NCBI GenBank assembly: GCA_018697195.1 | Contig: CM031857.1 | Location: 91,328,461 to 91,392,460 of the forward strand | Direction: 5' to 3' | Length of the DNA stretch: 64,000 nucleotides | Source of the DNA: Certhia americana | Taxonomy: Eukaryota > Chordata > Aves > Passeriformes > Certhiidae | Shown here: piece after piece, positions 59,531-64,000 of the stretch | Position numbering within the stretch: position 1 is the stretch's first letter | Layout of the letters: the number at the start of each line of letters is the position of its first letter | Made by a program: the position numbers and the translations under genes | The notes under the pieces: generated by a model | Databases searched by the model: none | The model's input: only the letters and a program-made list of their open reading frames with translations | Told to the model about the DNA's origin: nothing

Positions 59531-61109
59531 CTTGTCAAACATGTTCTACCTCATTGGTTTTGCATGCAGACTTTTGGGGGGTTTTCATAGAATCACAAAA
59601 CCAATGGTACAAAAAGCAGCAAACTAATCTTTTCCCGTATTCGGCAACAAAATAAGTTTAAAATAAAAGTGACACAAAAGACTCTTCTCTAATCTCCTCA
59701 CATCAGAGACAAAGTAAGAACTACAATACTTCACTATCTGTTTTTACTAAAATTTCCATGTATTTCCTTTTACTTACATTATTCAACATCACAAGCCTTA
59801 CAGACATACTGAAGGTCTCTGAAAGCTGAATGTACTGTTTACTAATCTACTTGGGTTAGAAGAATAGGCATGTTCTTTGAGGCAATAAAAAAGGATGAAT
59901 ACCTCTGCAGTATAGAGTTCTATCTTTGTTTTTATTTGTTCTGCAGTAATATCTTGTCATCTCCCAGCTCCCATCATGGCTTTGTTTTTTTCCAGCAATA
60001 GCTAGGCTGCTTGAAGGAGAAGGAGGAGCTCTCAAGGAGGTGTGAAACTGTAGTGTCAGATCTTTTTTTGTCAAGAATTGAAGGTGTCTTAATGCTTGAG
60101 ATTGCTCTATTGATTCTTATTAAGTTCTTCAATATGCATATTGTGTAGCTACAGATTATCCATACTGGTTCACATTCTGCCACTAGTTAATTAGAGCTTT
60201 GACATCATTGAGATCTGCACTAAAAAAACAAACAAAAAAAAAGTTCAATAGTGCATGTAGAAAGGTGCCTCTGGGGAAAGATGCCCCTGGGGAAAAGGAT
60301 GCCATTCCCAGGGTGCTCTCTTCCCATGTTTCCATGGCACAGCTACACCCTGTGAAAAACACAGAGCTTTCTCCTTTCTGCTAACCCCAAAATCTGTGGA
60401 TGAGCTGCAAAACTCTACTTCTGACAGTACTACAAAGAAAGCTGCAAACAATTAAGATTTCTGAGAAGTGTGGGAGCCTGGAACAGAATTTGATTTCCTG
60501 AAATCAGCTTTGAGCAATGGGAGATGTAAGGCCCTGGTAGCGGATGCTTCTATCAGGACCAAAAAATGTTGGTCATAGGACTAACACATAGTCATGATGG
60601 GTTGATCAGTTTTCACAAACAACCTTTGTTTCCAAGCCTGAAATCTGATCTTTAATATATAAAAAAAAAATTCTTAGCTCAGGTATGATGACATTGGTTA
60701 TACTTCCCTCTGGATCTTCAGCTGGAAATGGACCATTTTTCTGCCTACACTGTATTCTTGTTTGCCTAAAATCACAGGCTGAAGAGAAAGGTTCTTGATA
60801 CTGAAAACCACTGACGCCAGTTTATTTTGGTTTCAACATGGACTTATATTCCCTCTTTTTCCTGTTTCCTGATAAGGGCAGTTCAAAAAGACGCAGAAAT
60901 CAACACAAGACTGTCTGCTCCTGTTGCCACAAGAAGTTCACAAAAGGGGTGTTTTCCTACCTCTGTGTATTGAGTTGACTCTGGCTGGATGCCAGGCATC
61001 CACTAAAGCTCCCCTATCCCTCCTCTCTACAACTGGATGGGGGAGAGAAAATGCAATGAAGGATAAGGGCCAGGAGAGATCATTCACCAAATGCTGGCAT
61101 AGGTAAAAC
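59531..61109. other. Intergenic, no gene seen
   Basis: Unique AT-rich sequence with an A-rich patch at 60221-60241. A possible tiny CR1 tail relic (tcatagaatcac, 59587-59598) is too short to call. Confidence 0.5.
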
Positions 61110-62090
61110 AGGCTCAGACTGGAGATATGTATTGAATTTATTGCTAAGAAAATCACAGCAGGATAAAGAGAAGTAACATAAATCTTAAGAACGCCTTTCC
61201 CCACCATTCCCTCCTTCACCTCTAGCTCCTCAGCATAGGGAGACAGGGAAGAGGAGGTTATCACACAAGTCAGTTCATCACAAGCTGTTCCTAATGCTGC
61301 TCAGGGAAAGGAGTCCTTCCACTGCTCCAGCATAGTGTTCCTCCCATGAGAGGTAGACCTCCATGAACTTCTCCAGCGTGAATCCATCCCACAGGAAATG
61401 GTTCCTCACAAACTGATGCGATGTGGGTCACCCTTCCACAGGGTGCAGTCCTTCAGGCAGGGCCTGCTCCAGTGTGGGCTCCCCACATTGTTACGAGTCC
61501 TACAAGGAAATCTGCTCCAGCATGGGCTTCTCTCTCTCTGGCTCTGCAGGTCCCTGCCAGGAGCCTGCGTCAGCCCTGGGATCACAGCCATGGGGTCACA
61601 GCCTCCTTTCAGGCATCCAGCTCCGGCATGGGACTTCTCCATGGGCTGCAGGTGGGTCTCTGTGGTGTTCCATGGGCTGCGGGGGCACAGCTGTCTTACC
61701 ATGGGCTACACCATGGGCCACAGGGCTGTCTCAACTCCAGCTCCTGAAGCACCTCCTCCCCCTCCTTCTGCACCAACCTTAGTGCTGCAGGGCTGTTCTT
61801 CTCACATATTCTCACTCTGCTCTTCTCTGAGCACAATTACAGCTGCATGAAAGCTTTTTTTCCCCCTTCTTCTCAAATATGTTATCACAGACATGTTACC
61901 ACTGTCTCTGATGGGCTCAGCCTTTACCAGCAGCATATCCTTCATAGACTGGCTGGCACTGGCTCTGCTGGACATGCAGGAGCCTTCTGGCAGCTTCTCA
62001 CAGCAGCCACCTCTATACCCCCCTTGCTATGAAAACCTGGCCATGCGAACCCAAAACTCCAATAAGCCCCAAAAGGCAAAGAGAAATACT
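61110..62090 (+). mobile_element. Probable passerine endogenous-retrovirus LTR-type repeat
   Basis: GC-rich, C/T-biased block with recurring modules 'ctccatgggctgcagg', 'ccatggggtcacagcctcctttc', 'agctcctgaagcacctcctccccctccttctgc', 'ttctcacatattctcactctgctc', 'tctgatgggctcagc' and a terminal 'aaaacctggccatgcgaaccc'. This arrangement resembles a high-copy songbird repeat that I associate with ERV LTRs. Overlapping open frames on both strands (up to 150 codons) are products of stop-poor composition, not proteins. No gag/pol/env sequence is present. Orientation and class are from memory and unverified. Confidence 0.45.
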
Positions 62091-64000
62091 TAGTTATCTA
62101 CACTCATTCCTCCCAAACACCTTATGTGATGATCACAGCCTGACTCCAAAGCCTCAGGTTTCAGCCTCAAGTAAATTCAAATGTCAGTAGATTGTATCCT
62201 TACCAGATATAAAGCAATTGATAGGAATCTGCATGTAAATGTAACAGAAGGTTTGCTTGCTTTCACTGTTTGTGTGGCAACATGGAGCTGCAAAGGCCTG
62301 AGATGAGAATTCAGCTGCATTCATATTGCAATTCCTGAAGAGAGTAGATTATGGATAGAGTTTGAGCTTTAACTTTGAATTGCCTTGCTTTTGTGGATTG
62401 AAGTTAGACCAATACAACAGTATTTGAACATAGACTCTGGTACTTTGTTGATATTAGTTACCTACTGTGACACACAGCACATGGCAGTTTCAGTTTTGTG
62501 TGCTGTAAAATGCAGGTATTGTACACCTGAATTATAATCTTGCTGTGATAATATGCCTCTATTGATTCAACAAAACAAGTTGTCTATTTTGTCTTCACTC
62601 AGACGTCTCTGTGAAGGAAAGACTGACAATCAGAAAGGTAAATATTTTGGACTTCACAACTTGTGGCATGACAAAAAGGATAAAAGCACAATAATTTTGA
62701 AATGAGACCTTGCAGACAATGCCACTCCATTTGAACCAGTGAGATGAACTTCCTATAAAAAATGTTTATTATACAGCCATTTTAAAGTGTAGTGAACAAT
62801 CATTTTTAAAATTATAAAGTGAAAAATTATCTATGTAGTATAAAATAGTACATTTTATACTGTTAAAACATACTGTTAGAAGTATAAATATGAAGGTACA
62901 GAAATACAAAATGAAGCTGAATTTTGAAATTTCACAAAATGGATGGTGTCTTAATCGATGAACAATAATGCTTCACTTTTTTTAGGTTTTTGTATTTATT
63001 AGTAAACTCAGATAATGTACAAGAATTGTATTCATAGAACACTAAATTTAGTGTCTTCCATGAAAATTAAAGTTTAAAAGAAGTAGCTTTCTTATAAAAT
63101 ATTTTAGTCTCATTTTACACTGGCTCAATTTTAAAATTTTATTTCTGTACCTTCACAGTAAATGTCTTGGAATCCTGATGGAGCTGCACCCAATAGGGTG
63201 CCCTTATCAATGCTGATTTAAAAATACCCCTGTATCCCAAGCATGAGAGTTGTTTTGTTAGAAGGCTGAATTCGTCCTGGACCAGTCTTATCTGACAAGA
63301 AATATTGGAGTGCTTTAAGAAAAGACCTGTGGACCTACAAAAGGTGGTAGCTTTCTCTTAGCCATCTCTTCTGTCCAGAATTTTTCTTACAAGGGTGCTC
63401 AGTGGTTGGAGGCTACACAGCAGCACTGCTGGAGGCTGCACAGCATCTCTGGCTATTCCCACTACTGCATGAAAAGGCGCTTGTACAAGCCACTTGTACT
63501 CAGATTTCTGCCTGGGATTGCCAGAGGCTTGGTCCAAAGGCCAAGCAGAAACGAGCTGGGCTAGCATTTGATTTGTACCCACTGCCACGTCATGGGCCAT
63601 CCTTGAGTCATTGGAGCCTTAAGAAACACCTGCGCACAGGCTGGCTCAGTTATTAACCTTTCACTTGTACTGCACCCAGTCTCTAGGGAAGACTAATTAA
63701 GGACATCTTTCAGTGGATATTCTTGCAGTGTTTTACTGACTTTTTCAAGAACTAGTGTTATTTAAATTGCATTAATTCAAGAACAGGTGGTCCTGCAGAA
63801 CACTTGAGTGGGCAGACCAGGAGAAATAGTCCAATAGACATTTATAACAAGGCAATGAATCAGCAGCAGTCTTTGAATGACATAAAAATGATGTTCAGGT
63901 GCTGTGAAGACCTCTTCAGAGACAGAAAGAAGCCCAAGGCATGCTTAGGAAACTAGAAGAGATGGAGTGCTGAGACATACTTTGTCTTAGTAAATGTCTG
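62091..64000. other. Intergenic, no gene seen
   Basis: AT-rich unique sequence (especially 62.75-63.1 kb). The 63.36-63.66 kb piece is GC-richer with 80-84-codon frames on both strands and no recognisable product. Confidence 0.55.

Noticed and set aside
59587..59615. Possible CR1 tail (tcatagaatcac...)
   Set aside because: Only a dozen bases match and the following sequence does not continue the CR1 order.
61398..61850. Overlapping open frames up to 150 codons
   Set aside because: Open in several frames on both strands within a C/T-rich LTR-like repeat, so stop-poor composition and not coding.
1..64000. SOX1, tRNA, rRNA, microRNA, CRISPR or prokaryotic systems
   Set aside because: I looked for an HMG-box, tRNA A/B boxes and regular spacer-repeat arrays on both strands and saw none.

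Overview
This is a vertebrate nuclear genomic window, almost certainly from a bird. Exons are short and spliced by GT-AG introns, the coding exons spell the C-terminal part of a vertebrate gamma-tubulin complex protein, and the transposon remnants are CR1 retroposons, including their typical 3' ends and antisense reverse-transcriptase pieces. Two segments (about 9.09-9.33 kb and 61.1-62.1 kb) resemble repeats I associate with songbird endogenous-retrovirus LTR families. This makes a passerine more likely than a chicken-like bird, but that rests on memory and not on a search.

Region 1 (1-20.06 kb, plus strand) holds the 3' half of TUBGCP3 (GCP3). I placed fourteen coding exons at base resolution. 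They join in frame into 585 residues ending in a TGA stop at 19097-19099, followed by a 3' UTR of about 0.96 kb with a Pumilio-type site and an AATAAA signal at 20039. The promoter and roughly the first third of the protein lie upstream of the window.

Region 2 (20.06-27.4 kb) is intergenic. It contains a decayed direct duplicate of the TUBGCP3 tail (about 25.72-27.31 kb), collinear with the end of intron 13, part of the last exon, the 3' UTR and flanking sequence (about 18.39-20.42 kb). The copy is internally deleted, stops early and has lost the poly(A) signal. One 170-bp block of it is still about 98% identical to the parent while the rest is about 70-93%.

Region 3 (27.4-64 kb) has no gene I can support. 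It holds CR1 fragments, microsatellites, one compact CpG island (33.81-34.05 kb) and several unique stretches rich in homeodomain, SOX, POU and E-box-like words that look like conserved non-coding elements. In vertebrates the flank beyond the 3' end of TUBGCP3 faces SOX1, a developmental regulator set in a gene desert. I therefore infer that this part is the SOX1-side regulatory desert. SOX1 itself is not in the window.

Gene content is thus one housekeeping cytoskeletal gene, its broken tail duplicate, and a long presumed regulatory or neutral interval. I found no prokaryote-like system, CRISPR array, tRNA, rRNA or intact mobile element.
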